DNA of 29,260 bases from Chloroflexota bacterium (lineage in GTDB: Bacteria; Chloroflexota; Limnocylindria; Limnocylindrales; CSP1-4): contig JAGDMV010000001.1 of NCBI GenBank assembly GCA_017860675.1, positions 1 through 29,260 on the forward strand. Direction: 5' to 3'. Shown in pieces: positions 22,655 to 29,260 of the stretch; position 1 is the stretch's first letter, and every line of letters begins with the position of its first letter. A program made the position numbers and the translations under genes. The notes beneath the pieces are model-generated. The model was not told the DNA's origin. It made no database searches and was given only the letters and a program-made list of their open reading frames with translations.

Positions 22655-23896
22655 TCAGCCAGGGAGCACCAGCACCTCGCGGGGGAACCGGGTCAGCCGC
22701 TCGACGCGGCCGGCGGCCCCGTCGAGCAGGACGAGGTCCTCGATCCGCACGCCGGTCCGGCCGCCGAGATACACCCCCGGCTCGACGGAGAACACCGTCG
22801 GGCTGGGGAGCGGCTCGTCGGGCGCCGACCGCGACAGCGCGGGTCGCTCGTGGGTCGCCAGCCCGATACCGTGCCCGAGGCCATGCCCGAAGTGCCGACC
22901 ATGGCCGGCGGCCTCGATCACCGCCCGGGCGGCGGCGTCGACTTCCCGCCCCGATGGCAGGGCCGCCGGGTCACGGGCGACGGCCGCGCCCGCCTCGAGC
23001 GCCCCGATCGCCGCCGCCTGGGCCCTCGCCACCAGCTCGTAGACCGCGAGGTCGCGTGCCGCCGGCTCGCCGACGAACAGGGTACGGGTCATGTCGCTCC
23101 GGTAGCCGGCGACCTGCGCCCCGAAGTCGAGCAGGACCACCTGTCCGGGCCGCAGCCGGCGCGGGCCGGGTGACCCGTGGGGCAGGGCCGCGTTCGACCC
23201 CGCCAGGCAGGCGATGTCGAAGGCGAGTGCCTCGGCCCCGCCCTCGCGCATCAGCATCTCGAGGCGCCAGGCGATTCTCGCCTCGGGGACGCCGGGTCGG
23301 ATCGCCGGCAGGAGGGCGGCCAGCGCCCGGTCCGCGACCGCCGCGGCCGCGACGATCCGTTCCACCTCGGCCGGCTCCTTCACCGCCCGGTCGGCGTCGA
23401 CCCAGGTCGGCGCCGGCACGAGCTCGACCCCAGGAGCGGCCGCCGCCAGCGCCTCCCAGAGCGCGCGCGGGATGTCGCCGGCCGGCACTGCCACGCGCCG
23501 GGCCCCCGCCGAGTCGAGCAGCGCGGGCCATGCTCCGGCAAGGTCGGCGGGAGCATCGAAGATGCGCGCCCCCGGGGCCTCCCGGCGAACCTGGAGCGTG
23601 TAGCGGCTGTCGGCCAGGACGATCACCTCGTCGGCGGTGACGAGGAACCGCCCGGAGTGGCCGGCGACCTTCTCCTCGCCCTCGCCGATGACCACGCCGG
23701 CGAGATAGCGGATCTCCTCGCGGCGCAGCCCGAAGTAGGCGTCGAGACCGGCCTCCGCGAGGCGTGCCCGCAGGCGGCCGAGCCGGGCGGGGCGGGCGGC
23801 CAGGTCAGCCTCTGCCCAGCCGCGCCGGCGACGCTCCGAGGGCGGGGCGGCGAAGTCGGCCGGGACCGGCAGCCCGCGCGTCGTCCGGCGGGTCAC
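22655..23896 (-). CDS. M24-family Xaa-Pro aminopeptidase
   Basis: This is a creatinase/aminopeptidase-P-type metallopeptidase that removes N-terminal residues before proline. The N-terminal creatinase-like domain is at about 35-170 and the pita-bread catalytic domain at about 178-413. The dinuclear metal ligands are visible: D257 and D268 (LLDFGAQVAGYRSDMTRT), H342 (HGLGHGIG), E372 (FSVEPGVY) and E386 (GVRIEDLV). The substrate histidine H240 is also present. The length of 413 residues fits PepP and PepQ alike, so no symbol is given. The first 30 residues are Arg-rich and variable. The GTG start at 23896 overlaps the mltG stop as GTGA, so it is the last gene of the alaS-to-mltG chain. Confidence 0.93.
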   Translation of the reverse strand: MTRRTTRGLPVPADFAAPPSERRRRGWAEADLAARPARLGRLRARLAEAGLDAYFGLRREEIRYLAGVVIGEGEEKVAGHSGRFLVTADEVIVLADSRYTLQVRREAPGARIFDAPADLAGAWPALLDSAGARRVAVPAGDIPRALWEALAAAAPGVELVPAPTWVDADRAVKEPAEVERIVAAAAVADRALAALLPAIRPGVPEARIAWRLEMLMREGGAEALAFDIACLAGSNAALPHGSPGPRRLRPGQVVLLDFGAQVAGYRSDMTRTLFVGEPAARDLAVYELVARAQAAAIGALEAGAAVARDPAALPSGREVDAAARAVIEAAGHGRHFGHGLGHGIGLATHERPALSRSAPDEPLPSPTVFSVEPGVYLGGRTGVRIEDLVLLDGAAGRVERLTRFPREVLVLPG

Positions 23897-25407
23897 TTGA
23901 TGTAGCCGTACTTCTTCAGCTTGGCCAGGTGCTGCTCGTAGGTGCGGGAGAAGTCGTGCTTGCCGTCCCCGTTCGGGATCGCCACGAAGTAGAGATAGCC
24001 CTTGGCCTGGTCGGGCTCGAGGGCGGCATCGATGGCGGCCACCGTCGGCGTCGCCAGCGGGCCCGGCGGCAGCCCGTGCTGCTGGTAGGTCTGGTAGCCG
24101 TCCAGCTCGGCCGGCAGCTGCACCTCGGCCATCGGGCTCGGGGGAATGTTCCAGAACGAGTACTGCGGCCAGGCGCCGATCGGCTGCTGCCCGAGCTCGA
24201 CCGCGTCGACACCGTAGATCACGGTCGGGTCAGCCTGGAGCAGCATCCCCTTGTCGAGCCGGTTCTGGTAGACGCCGGCGATCTTCGCCATCTCGCTCTC
24301 GAGTGCCGCCTCGCGCTGCACGATCGAGGCCAGCACGAGCACCTCCCGGAATGACAGGCCGCGCTCCTTCGCCACCTGCAGCCGCTCGGGACCGACCTCG
24401 GCGTACCAGCGATCGAGCATCTGGCGCACCAGCTCCTCGGCGGTGGCATCCGGCAGCAGCCGGTAGGAGCCGCCGGCGAGGTAGCCCTCGAGCGTGCCGC
24501 CCTCGGGCAGGTCGAGCCATGGGTAGTCGGCCAGCAGCGAGGTGGGTGGCTCGGTGACCAGGCCGTAGAAGTCGGCCGCGTCCAGCTGGAGCGAGGCGAT
24601 CTCGGGCGGACGGGACTGCAGCAGCGCGGTGACCTGCTCAAGCCGGATCCCCGGGCGGACCGGGAGCACGACGGACGGGTCCCATACCTCCTGCAGGGCG
24701 GTCACCACCTGGTCGGGGGTCATGTTCCGGCGCAGCAGATGCTGGCCCGCCTCGAACGAGCTGGTCGCGTCGCGCTCGACGGCGGCGAACAGGAAGGCGC
24801 GTGCGTCGCGGACCAGCCCTGCCTCCTCCAGGCGGGCAGCGATCCGGGAGGCGGACTCGCCCGACTCGACGGCGAAGGTGACCGACGCGGGGTCGTCGCT
24901 TGCCGGCTCGGTCAGCACCTCACCGAGGTCGTCGCGCACGATGTCGGCGACGAAGCCGATGCCCCAGGCCCCCGGGTTGTCGCCGGCGACCGCCAGGACG
25001 AGCCCATTGATGGCTGGCCGGGCTACCGTGAGCAGCCCGACGAGCACAATCGCGGCCGTGATCACGAGGAAGGCGAGGAAGCGGATCGAGCCGCTGATCC
25101 CGCCGCCCCGGCGGTCCTGGGGGCGGCCGGCAACCCGGGGCGGGGCAGCACGGCCGGTCTCGTCGGTCCAGCCGGGCGCCTGGCGAACCCCGGGATGGGC
25201 ACGCGCCGCCGGCGACTGCCCGACCGGCGACTGCCCGACCGGATGCGCCGCCGGCGACTGCCCGACCGGCGACTGCCCGACCGGATGCGCCGCCGGCTCG
25301 CCCGCGGGCTGGCGTCCGGCCTCCCCGGACCCCAACCGGTGCGCCATCGATCCCGACCCGGACGACGCCTGATGGTCGCGGGCCCCGCCACCTCCGCGGA
25401 CGGTCAC
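23893..25407 (-). CDS. mltG: Endolytic murein transglycosylase MltG, with repeat-bearing N-terminus
   Basis: MltG cleaves nascent glycan strands in the cell wall and sets their length. A cytoplasmic N-terminal extension of about 105 residues includes the tandem repeat at 39-68 (GQSPV units). One membrane segment follows (about 108-128), then a LysM-like region (about 175-245) and the YceG catalytic domain. Catalytic-region motifs are ASIVQREA (E366 is the expected acid), AGVYQNRL, MLLQADPTVIYG and GLPPGPLATPT. The usual FPDT tetrad after EGYL is AGGS here. At 504 residues it is longer than E. coli MltG because of the extension. The GTG start at 25407 overlaps the ruvX stop as GTGA; ATG at 25347 is an alternative that still keeps the repeats. 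Confidence 0.93.
   Translation of the reverse strand: MTVRGGGGARDHQASSGSGSMAHRLGSGEAGRQPAGEPAAHPVGQSPVGQSPAAHPVGQSPVGQSPAARAHPGVRQAPGWTDETGRAAPPRVAGRPQDRRGGGISGSIRFLAFLVITAAIVLVGLLTVARPAINGLVLAVAGDNPGAWGIGFVADIVRDDLGEVLTEPASDDPASVTFAVESGESASRIAARLEEAGLVRDARAFLFAAVERDATSSFEAGQHLLRRNMTPDQVVTALQEVWDPSVVLPVRPGIRLEQVTALLQSRPPEIASLQLDAADFYGLVTEPPTSLLADYPWLDLPEGGTLEGYLAGGSYRLLPDATAEELVRQMLDRWYAEVGPERLQVAKERGLSFREVLVLASIVQREAALESEMAKIAGVYQNRLDKGMLLQADPTVIYGVDAVELGQQPIGAWPQYSFWNIPPSPMAEVQLPAELDGYQTYQQHGLPPGPLATPTVAAIDAALEPDQAKGYLYFVAIPNGDGKHDFSRTYEQHLAKLKKYGYIK
25203..25297. repeat. Nested tandem repeat in the 5' part of mltG
   Basis: A 42-bp unit occurs twice without a mismatch (25203-25244 and 25245-25286), followed by 11 bp of a third copy. 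Inside each unit a 15-bp element, GGCGACTGCCCGACC, is itself repeated twice, so the element occurs four times. All lengths are multiples of three, so the reading frame of mltG is preserved. Identical copies suggest recent expansion. Confidence 0.95.
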
Positions 25408-25883
25408 GGCACCGTCCCCGGGGAGCCGGCGGCCGTCCGCCGGCGCGCCTCGAGCTCGTCCTCGAGGATGACGGCCGCGGAGGCCGCGTCGATCCGGGCC
25501 CGGTGCCTGGCCCGGCGCGTCGGGCCAGGCGGCCCGCCGGCGCTGCCGCGCCGGGCACGTCCCGCCCGGGCGGCAGCCACCTCGCTCGTGAGGCGCTCGT
25601 CACGGAGCGTCACCGGCAGGCCGGACCGCGCCCCGATGTCGATCGCCCAGGTCCGCGCCGCGGCGGCGGCCGGCCCCTCGGCGCCGCTCATGTCCAGCGG
25701 CAGGCCGACGACCAGCTCGGTGGCGCCGTTGGCTGCCGCAATCGCCGCGATCCGGTCGGCATCCTCCGCGGTCGACCGCGAGCGGGTGAGCGTCCCGAGA
25801 GGTACGGCCCTGAGGTCGTCCGCCTCGGCCAGGGCCAGCCCGATCCGCCGGGTCCCTGGGTCGATGCCCAGCAGCCTGCTCAC
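25404..25883 (-). CDS. ruvX: RuvX/YqgF-family Holliday-junction resolvase-like protein
   Basis: This RNase H-fold protein has the N-terminal catalytic aspartate in LLGIDPGTRRIGLALA (D8). VVGLPLDMSG in the middle and DERLTS plus DAASAAVILEDEL near the end supply the other acidic residues. RuvX (YqgF) proteins are implicated in 16S rRNA 5' processing and in Holliday-junction cleavage. The length of 159 residues is slightly long because of a basic Arg/Gly-rich stretch (about 112-136) between the last two motifs. The GTG at 25883 is chosen because the conserved core begins 3 residues later and the codon overlaps the upstream stop as GTGA; a longer frame to 26060 would be out of frame with and inside the upstream gene. 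Confidence 0.92.
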   Translation of the reverse strand: MSRLLGIDPGTRRIGLALAEADDLRAVPLGTLTRSRSTAEDADRIAAIAAANGATELVVGLPLDMSGAEGPAAAAARTWAIDIGARSGLPVTLRDERLTSEVAAARAGRARRGSAGGPPGPTRRARHRARIDAASAAVILEDELEARRRTAAGSPGTVP

Positions 25884-27799
25884 GGCGCGGGCGTCTCGCC
25901 CGGGAGGGGCGACGGGCCCGGGGTGGCCGACGGCTTCGGAGTGGATGGCGCGGCGGTCGCGTCGGGGCTTGGCGACGCACCCGGCTCGCCATCGGTCGTC
26001 GGCGCGCCAAGCACCTCGACCGTGAGCCGGGCATCGATCGAGGTGATCGTCGGGATCCACTCCGGCCAGACGGTCAGCTCGACGGTCCCGTACGGGGCCA
26101 GCATCTCCGTCGCCTCGGCCGGGGTCTTGCCGGCGATCAGCGCGCGGATCTCGTCCTCGTCCACGATCCGCACCGCGGTGGCGCTGCCGGTGGCCGGCAC
26201 GACCACCAGCTCGCCCTCTACGACGGGGTCCCCGACCTCGATCTCCACGCTGCCCGGGTCGAGCCGATAGTCGGCCGGGACGCTCGCGCCCAGGGTCGCC
26301 GCGGCGACCGAGCGCGCATCGCCGGGATCGACGGCGAGCACGGTCCCGGTGGCAGCCAGCCCGAGCTTGAACTCCGCCACCTCCGTCCCGACCACGGTCT
26401 CCGGGTCCGGCACGGGGGTGGCCTCCCCGCGCTGCGCCGTGCCGGGCACCACGACCGTCCCCGGCGGGATGCCGGGGGGTGCCTCGGCAACGGCGGCCAG
26501 CTGTTCGTCCAGCATGCCCTCGAGCGTGACCAGGGCCGCGTCGACGTCGGCCTGGGTCACCTTGGGGAACTCCTCGCGGCTGCCGCCGCTCGTCGCCCGC
26601 GGGTTCGTGACCTTGATCACGACCGGGTTATAGGCGCCCGGGATGCGGGAGATCGCGCCGGCGCCCACGTTGCCCTCGGGTCCGGCCTTGGAGGCGACGA
26701 CGTCGGCGTTCCGCCGCGAGCACTCGACGCCGATGTTGGGCGGCGTGCCCGTCTGGATGGCCACGGGCAGGAAGACCGGTTCGGTGGTCAGGAAGCCGAC
26801 GCCGCCGGACGTTCGCACGAGCGTGCCGCGCGGGATCGTGTAGGCGGCCGTCTGGTCGCAGTTGAGCCAGCGGACGGTGCCGGAGGCCTTCTGCTCCTCG
26901 ACCCGCTTGCCGGTGGCGTTGAACGTCCCTTCCACCGCCACCGGGAACTCCACCGTTGTGCCCGGGATCGTGCCGGCCGCCGGGTCGGGCTCGCTGGCCC
27001 CCGGGTCGACGCTGATCGTCAGGTCGACCGGGCCGATCGATTTCGTCGCCGGGGTCACCGTCACGGTGGCCGTGGGCAGGAAGACGTACCCGACGACCCC
27101 GCCGACGACCGCCGCCAGCAGCAGCACGCCGACGCCGACGAAAAGCACGACCCGGCGCCGGGAGCGGCCTGGACGGCGGGGCGGTGCGGCGGCCGCCAGG
27201 CCGGTCGACGGGCCGACCGGCCGCAACGGCTCGGTGGCCGGGGGCGTCATGCTCGTCCCGGGATCACCCGGGCCCGAACCCGGCCCGGACGGGGCACGCC
27301 GCGCCTGGTCGCGGGGCCCCGGCGGCGCCGCTCCGACGGCTCCGGCCGCCGTTTCGACCGCACCCCCGACAGACCCGGCTGCCGCTGCCGCACCAGCCCC
27401 GCGGCCCGTCGGGCCTGCCCCGCCGGCCTCACCGAGGGGCTCCCCTGCGCCGGCCATGCCTGCTGCAACGCCGGCTGCCGCCGCAGTCGCCGCCCCGCCG
27501 TCCGCTGCCGGCGCACCAGGCCGCTGGGCGGTGAGCGCGTCCTCGTACTCCATGACCGAGCCGAAGACGGGCAGGCCGGCCGAGGCGGCGAGAGCCCTGG
27601 CCGACGCTTCCGGGGCCACGATCGCCAGCCGGCGGCTGCGTGCCTGGGCCTCGCGAGCGAGCAGCCGGAAGTTGATCCGCGACGTCGCGATCCGCGAGCC
27701 GGCCGGGAGCACGAGCGCGATCCGCGTTTCCTGGGCCTCGCGGATTCGCGCTGCCGCCGAGGTGATCTCGTCATCGATGTCGAGGTAGAAGGTCGTCAT
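25880..27799 (-). CDS. Single-pass membrane protein with a baseplate-J-like extracellular domain
   Basis: The 639-residue protein has four parts. Residues 1-90 form a compact cytoplasmic domain (FYLDIDDEITSAAARIREA, LVLPAGSRIATSRINFRLLARE, IVAPEASARALAASAGLPV). Residues 91-215 are an Ala/Gly/Pro-rich linker ending in an Arg cluster. Residues 217-241 are a transmembrane helix. The rest is extracellular. Within it, about 305-385 reads like a gp47/baseplate-J core: GTVRWLN, IPRGTLVRTSGGVGFLTTEPV, then KAGPEGNVGAGAISRIP. A Pro/Ser/Thr tail ends the protein (600-639). It starts 4 nt after the PilM-like gene, so the pair may form one complex. I infer the J-like label from motif resemblance. The function is unknown; no other phage tail gene is present. 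Confidence 0.75.
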   Translation of the reverse strand: MTTFYLDIDDEITSAAARIREAQETRIALVLPAGSRIATSRINFRLLAREAQARSRRLAIVAPEASARALAASAGLPVFGSVMEYEDALTAQRPGAPAADGGAATAAAAGVAAGMAGAGEPLGEAGGAGPTGRGAGAAAAAGSVGGAVETAAGAVGAAPPGPRDQARRAPSGPGSGPGDPGTSMTPPATEPLRPVGPSTGLAAAAPPRRPGRSRRRVVLFVGVGVLLLAAVVGGVVGYVFLPTATVTVTPATKSIGPVDLTISVDPGASEPDPAAGTIPGTTVEFPVAVEGTFNATGKRVEEQKASGTVRWLNCDQTAAYTIPRGTLVRTSGGVGFLTTEPVFLPVAIQTGTPPNIGVECSRRNADVVASKAGPEGNVGAGAISRIPGAYNPVVIKVTNPRATSGGSREEFPKVTQADVDAALVTLEGMLDEQLAAVAEAPPGIPPGTVVVPGTAQRGEATPVPDPETVVGTEVAEFKLGLAATGTVLAVDPGDARSVAAATLGASVPADYRLDPGSVEIEVGDPVVEGELVVVPATGSATAVRIVDEDEIRALIAGKTPAEATEMLAPYGTVELTVWPEWIPTITSIDARLTVEVLGAPTTDGEPGASPSPDATAAPSTPKPSATPGPSPLPGETPAP

Positions 27800-27803
27800 C
27801 GCC

Positions 27804-29066
27804 CTAGATCTTCATCGCTCGGAGCACCCGCCGCAGGGCGGCGTCGAGCGGGTCCTGCTCCGCCTGCAGCTCGATCGCCTGGTAGGCCAGGCCGAGCGGG
27901 GTGACGTCCTGCTGGTCGACCAGCAGGTCGGTGGCGTCGGCGATCGTCTCGATCATCCCGGGCGACATGACCGTGACCTCCGGCGGCCGACTGAACGGCA
28001 GGTGACGCCAGAACCCCTCCTGGCGGAGCGCGCCGGCCATCTCGGGCAGCCGCGAGCCGCCGCCACAGAGGTAGATCCGGCCGGGCAGCAGCTCGCCGGC
28101 AGCCAGCTCGTCGAGGACGAGCTCCATCCCGGCGGCCCACACCGCCACGTCGTCGGCCACGATCGCTGCGATCTCGTCCCGACGCTCGACGTCCATCCCC
28201 CGGGCGTAGTCGATCTTGAGTGCCTCGGCCCGGGGGAACGGCAGCTCCAGCCGGTCGGCCAGCGACTTGGTGAAGGCTCGACCGGCCAGGGCGAACATCC
28301 TCGTCCCCTCGATCCCGCCCGAGCGGACGAGGGCAACGTCGGTGGTACCCCCGCCGACGTCGACGAAGAGCGCACCGGCCTGCTGGACCTGCTCCGAGCC
28401 AAGGACCCGGGCGACCGCGTACGGCTCGGCCACCACCTCGAGCAGGTCCAGGTCCAGCTGGGCGGCGACCGACTCGAGCGCCCCGAGGTGGACGAGCGGG
28501 GCGAAGGCGTTGAAGATGCCGATCGAGACGTGGCGGCCCTGGAAGCCCACCGGGTTGGTGACCGGGTAGCCGTCGATGCTGGCCCCGGTGACGGCCGCGT
28601 GGACCAGGCGGACGTCCACGTTCGGGAGACCCGTCTCCCAGGTGATCGCTCGCTCGGCCTCGACGAGGGCATCGTGCTGCACGCTGTCGATCAGCTTCTG
28701 GAGCTCGGCGTCGCTGATGGGCAGGTCCGGCTTCTTGCGCTCCTGGGAGCGGCTGATGGTGAAGCCCTTCACCAGCTCGCCGGCGATCCCGATCACCACC
28801 TGGCCGGGGCGGAAGCCGGCCATCTCCTCGGCCTCCTGGAGGGCGACCGCGCAGTTGTCCACCACCGCGCCGATGTCGGCCACCATGCCCGACTGCATGT
28901 GGGCCAGCCCCTGGCGCTTGCGCCCGACGCCGAGCACCGTGCCGTGGCCGGTTTCGTCGATCTCGAACACCAGCGCCTTGGCGAACTCGGTCCCAACGTC
29001 GAGCGCGGTGCAGGCGGCCAGCCCGTCGCTGCGCTCTCCTTTCCACAGGCGCCGGAGGAAGCTCAT
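27804..29066 (-). CDS. PilM/FtsA-like actin-fold ATPase
   Basis: This is a 420-residue actin-superfamily protein. The phosphate-1 motif is in ALDVGTEFAKALVFEI (about 21-36), phosphate-2 in LFVDVGGGTTDVALV (about 213-227) and the adenosine motif in IYLCGGGSRLPEM (about 334-346). The TISRSQERKKP segment near 103-113 is reminiscent of the 1C-domain region of FtsA/PilM. There is no membrane segment; the start MSFLRRLWKG is amphipathic and basic and could touch the membrane. PilM proteins recruit the cytoplasmic N-terminus of a membrane partner (PilN). Here the next gene, 4 nt downstream, encodes a single-pass protein with a cytoplasmic N-domain. No pilN, pilO or pilQ follows. The ATG overlaps the alaS stop as ATGA (29063-29066). 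Confidence 0.85.
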   Translation of the reverse strand: MSFLRRLWKGERSDGLAACTALDVGTEFAKALVFEIDETGHGTVLGVGRKRQGLAHMQSGMVADIGAVVDNCAVALQEAEEMAGFRPGQVVIGIAGELVKGFTISRSQERKKPDLPISDAELQKLIDSVQHDALVEAERAITWETGLPNVDVRLVHAAVTGASIDGYPVTNPVGFQGRHVSIGIFNAFAPLVHLGALESVAAQLDLDLLEVVAEPYAVARVLGSEQVQQAGALFVDVGGGTTDVALVRSGGIEGTRMFALAGRAFTKSLADRLELPFPRAEALKIDYARGMDVERRDEIAAIVADDVAVWAAGMELVLDELAAGELLPGRIYLCGGGSRLPEMAGALRQEGFWRHLPFSRPPEVTVMSPGMIETIADATDLLVDQQDVTPLGLAYQAIELQAEQDPLDAALRRVLRAMKI

Positions 29067-29260
29067 CGACGCTTCTCGCCGCCGCCGGCCGGGGCGACGT
29101 GAGTCCCGTCGATGCGCGCGGCCAGCGCGGCCCGGACCGAGGCCAGCGCGGCCGGGATCCCGTCGCGCCGCGTGCCCCTGCCCTGGGCCATCTCCGGTCG
29201 CCCGCCCCCCTTCCCGTCGAGGTGGGCGACCGCGTCCCGCACCAGCATGCCGGCGGCGAT
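29063..29260 (-). CDS. alaS: Alanine-tRNA ligase, C-terminal end (partial)
   Basis: Only the last 65 codons lie in the window; the gene continues beyond 29260. The visible part, IAAGMLVRDAVAHLDGKGGGRPEMAQGRG and onwards (in parts), matches the C-terminal DHHA1 region of AlaRS, with the glycine-rich GKGGGRPEMAQG signature. A short charged tail (GGGEKRR) ends it. AlaRS charges tRNA-Ala, and this domain aids tRNA binding and editing. Its stop overlaps the PilM-like start by 4 nt. An alaS-ruvX-mltG linkage is known in Firmicutes, and here two extra genes lie between alaS and ruvX. Confidence 0.93.
   Translation of the reverse strand: MAAGMLVRDAVAHLDGKGGGRPEMAQGRGTRRDGIPAALASVRAALAARIDGTHVAPAGGGEKRR

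Noticed and set aside
25203..25297. Repeats in mltG as a small CRISPR array
   Set aside because: The units are contiguous without spacers, lie inside a coding frame and keep a multiple of three.
23893..25407. Loss of the MltG catalytic acid, because SIVQRE has Gln where SIIEKE has the first Glu
   Set aside because: By alignment with the E. coli sequence as I recall it, the catalytic residue is the second Glu of EKE, which is kept here as E366.
25880..27799. Baseplate-J-like gene as a prophage or contractile-injection remnant
   Set aside because: No other tail, sheath or baseplate gene is nearby, the protein has a transmembrane helix and a cytoplasmic head, and it is coupled to housekeeping genes.
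27796..29046. An alternative minus-strand frame of about 416 codons over the PilM-like gene
   Set aside because: The other frame carries all actin-fold ATPase motifs and a start that overlaps alaS; this one is Arg/Gly/Pro-rich shadow coding.

Overview
The window is a dense, visibly very GC-rich stretch of bacterial chromosome. Nearly every gene lies on the minus strand. The gene content (MEP isoprenoid enzymes ispH and dxs, scpA/scpB, a Xer recombinase, a PilM-like ATPase paired with a baseplate-J-like membrane protein, EF-P with Arg at the loop tip) and the many GTG starts point to a GC-rich member of Chloroflexota, perhaps Limnocylindria-like. That placement is an inference from gene content and style; no marker gene was compared. 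I see no insertion sequence, prophage or CRISPR array. This is a core housekeeping region with a few poorly described proteins set among the core genes.

Left end (1-1720): a tRNA-Pro(GGG) with its own promoter and a strong terminator hairpin. Next to it are a Crp/Fnr-type regulator gene (minus) and a divergent plus-strand gene for a protein made of two DUF4177-like repeats. The shared intergenic region holds a perfect CRP-type half-site pair (GTGA-N6-TCAC).

1786-9510, read right to left: M50 site-2 protease, HD-domain protein, scpA, scpB and rluB (a chain of overlapping genes), then cmk-plsC, then ispH-der. Together they cover chromosome condensation, rRNA modification, phospholipid and nucleotide synthesis, isoprenoids and ribosome assembly.

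9625-17057, read right to left: dxs, tlyA, nadK, recN, xerD and a PH/SHOCT membrane protein, tightly packed with 4-nt overlaps. 17271-19940: efp, xseA, a small Gly-rich membrane protein and xseB. Together these resemble the widespread xseA-xseB-ispA-dxs-tlyA-nadK-recN cluster, but ispA is absent.

20051-22459 holds two probable envelope proteins with separate regulation: a lipoprotein built from a duplicated cysteine-containing module, and a membrane-anchored protein with Big_5-like domains and a CAP domain. 22655-29260, read right to left, is another coupled chain: alaS (3' end only), a PilM/FtsA-like ATPase, a baseplate-J-like single-pass membrane protein, ruvX, mltG and an M24 aminopeptidase. 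The alaS-ruvX-mltG order is a known conserved linkage in other bacteria. Here the PilM-like/J-like pair sits between alaS and ruvX and is the most interesting unit in the window.

Translational coupling is extreme: nine junctions are exact 4-nt GTGA or ATGA overlaps. Three genes at the head of transcription units (crp-like, ispH, cmk) have a -10-like hexamer 9-10 nt before the start codon and no clear Shine-Dalgarno, which suggests leaderless transcripts.
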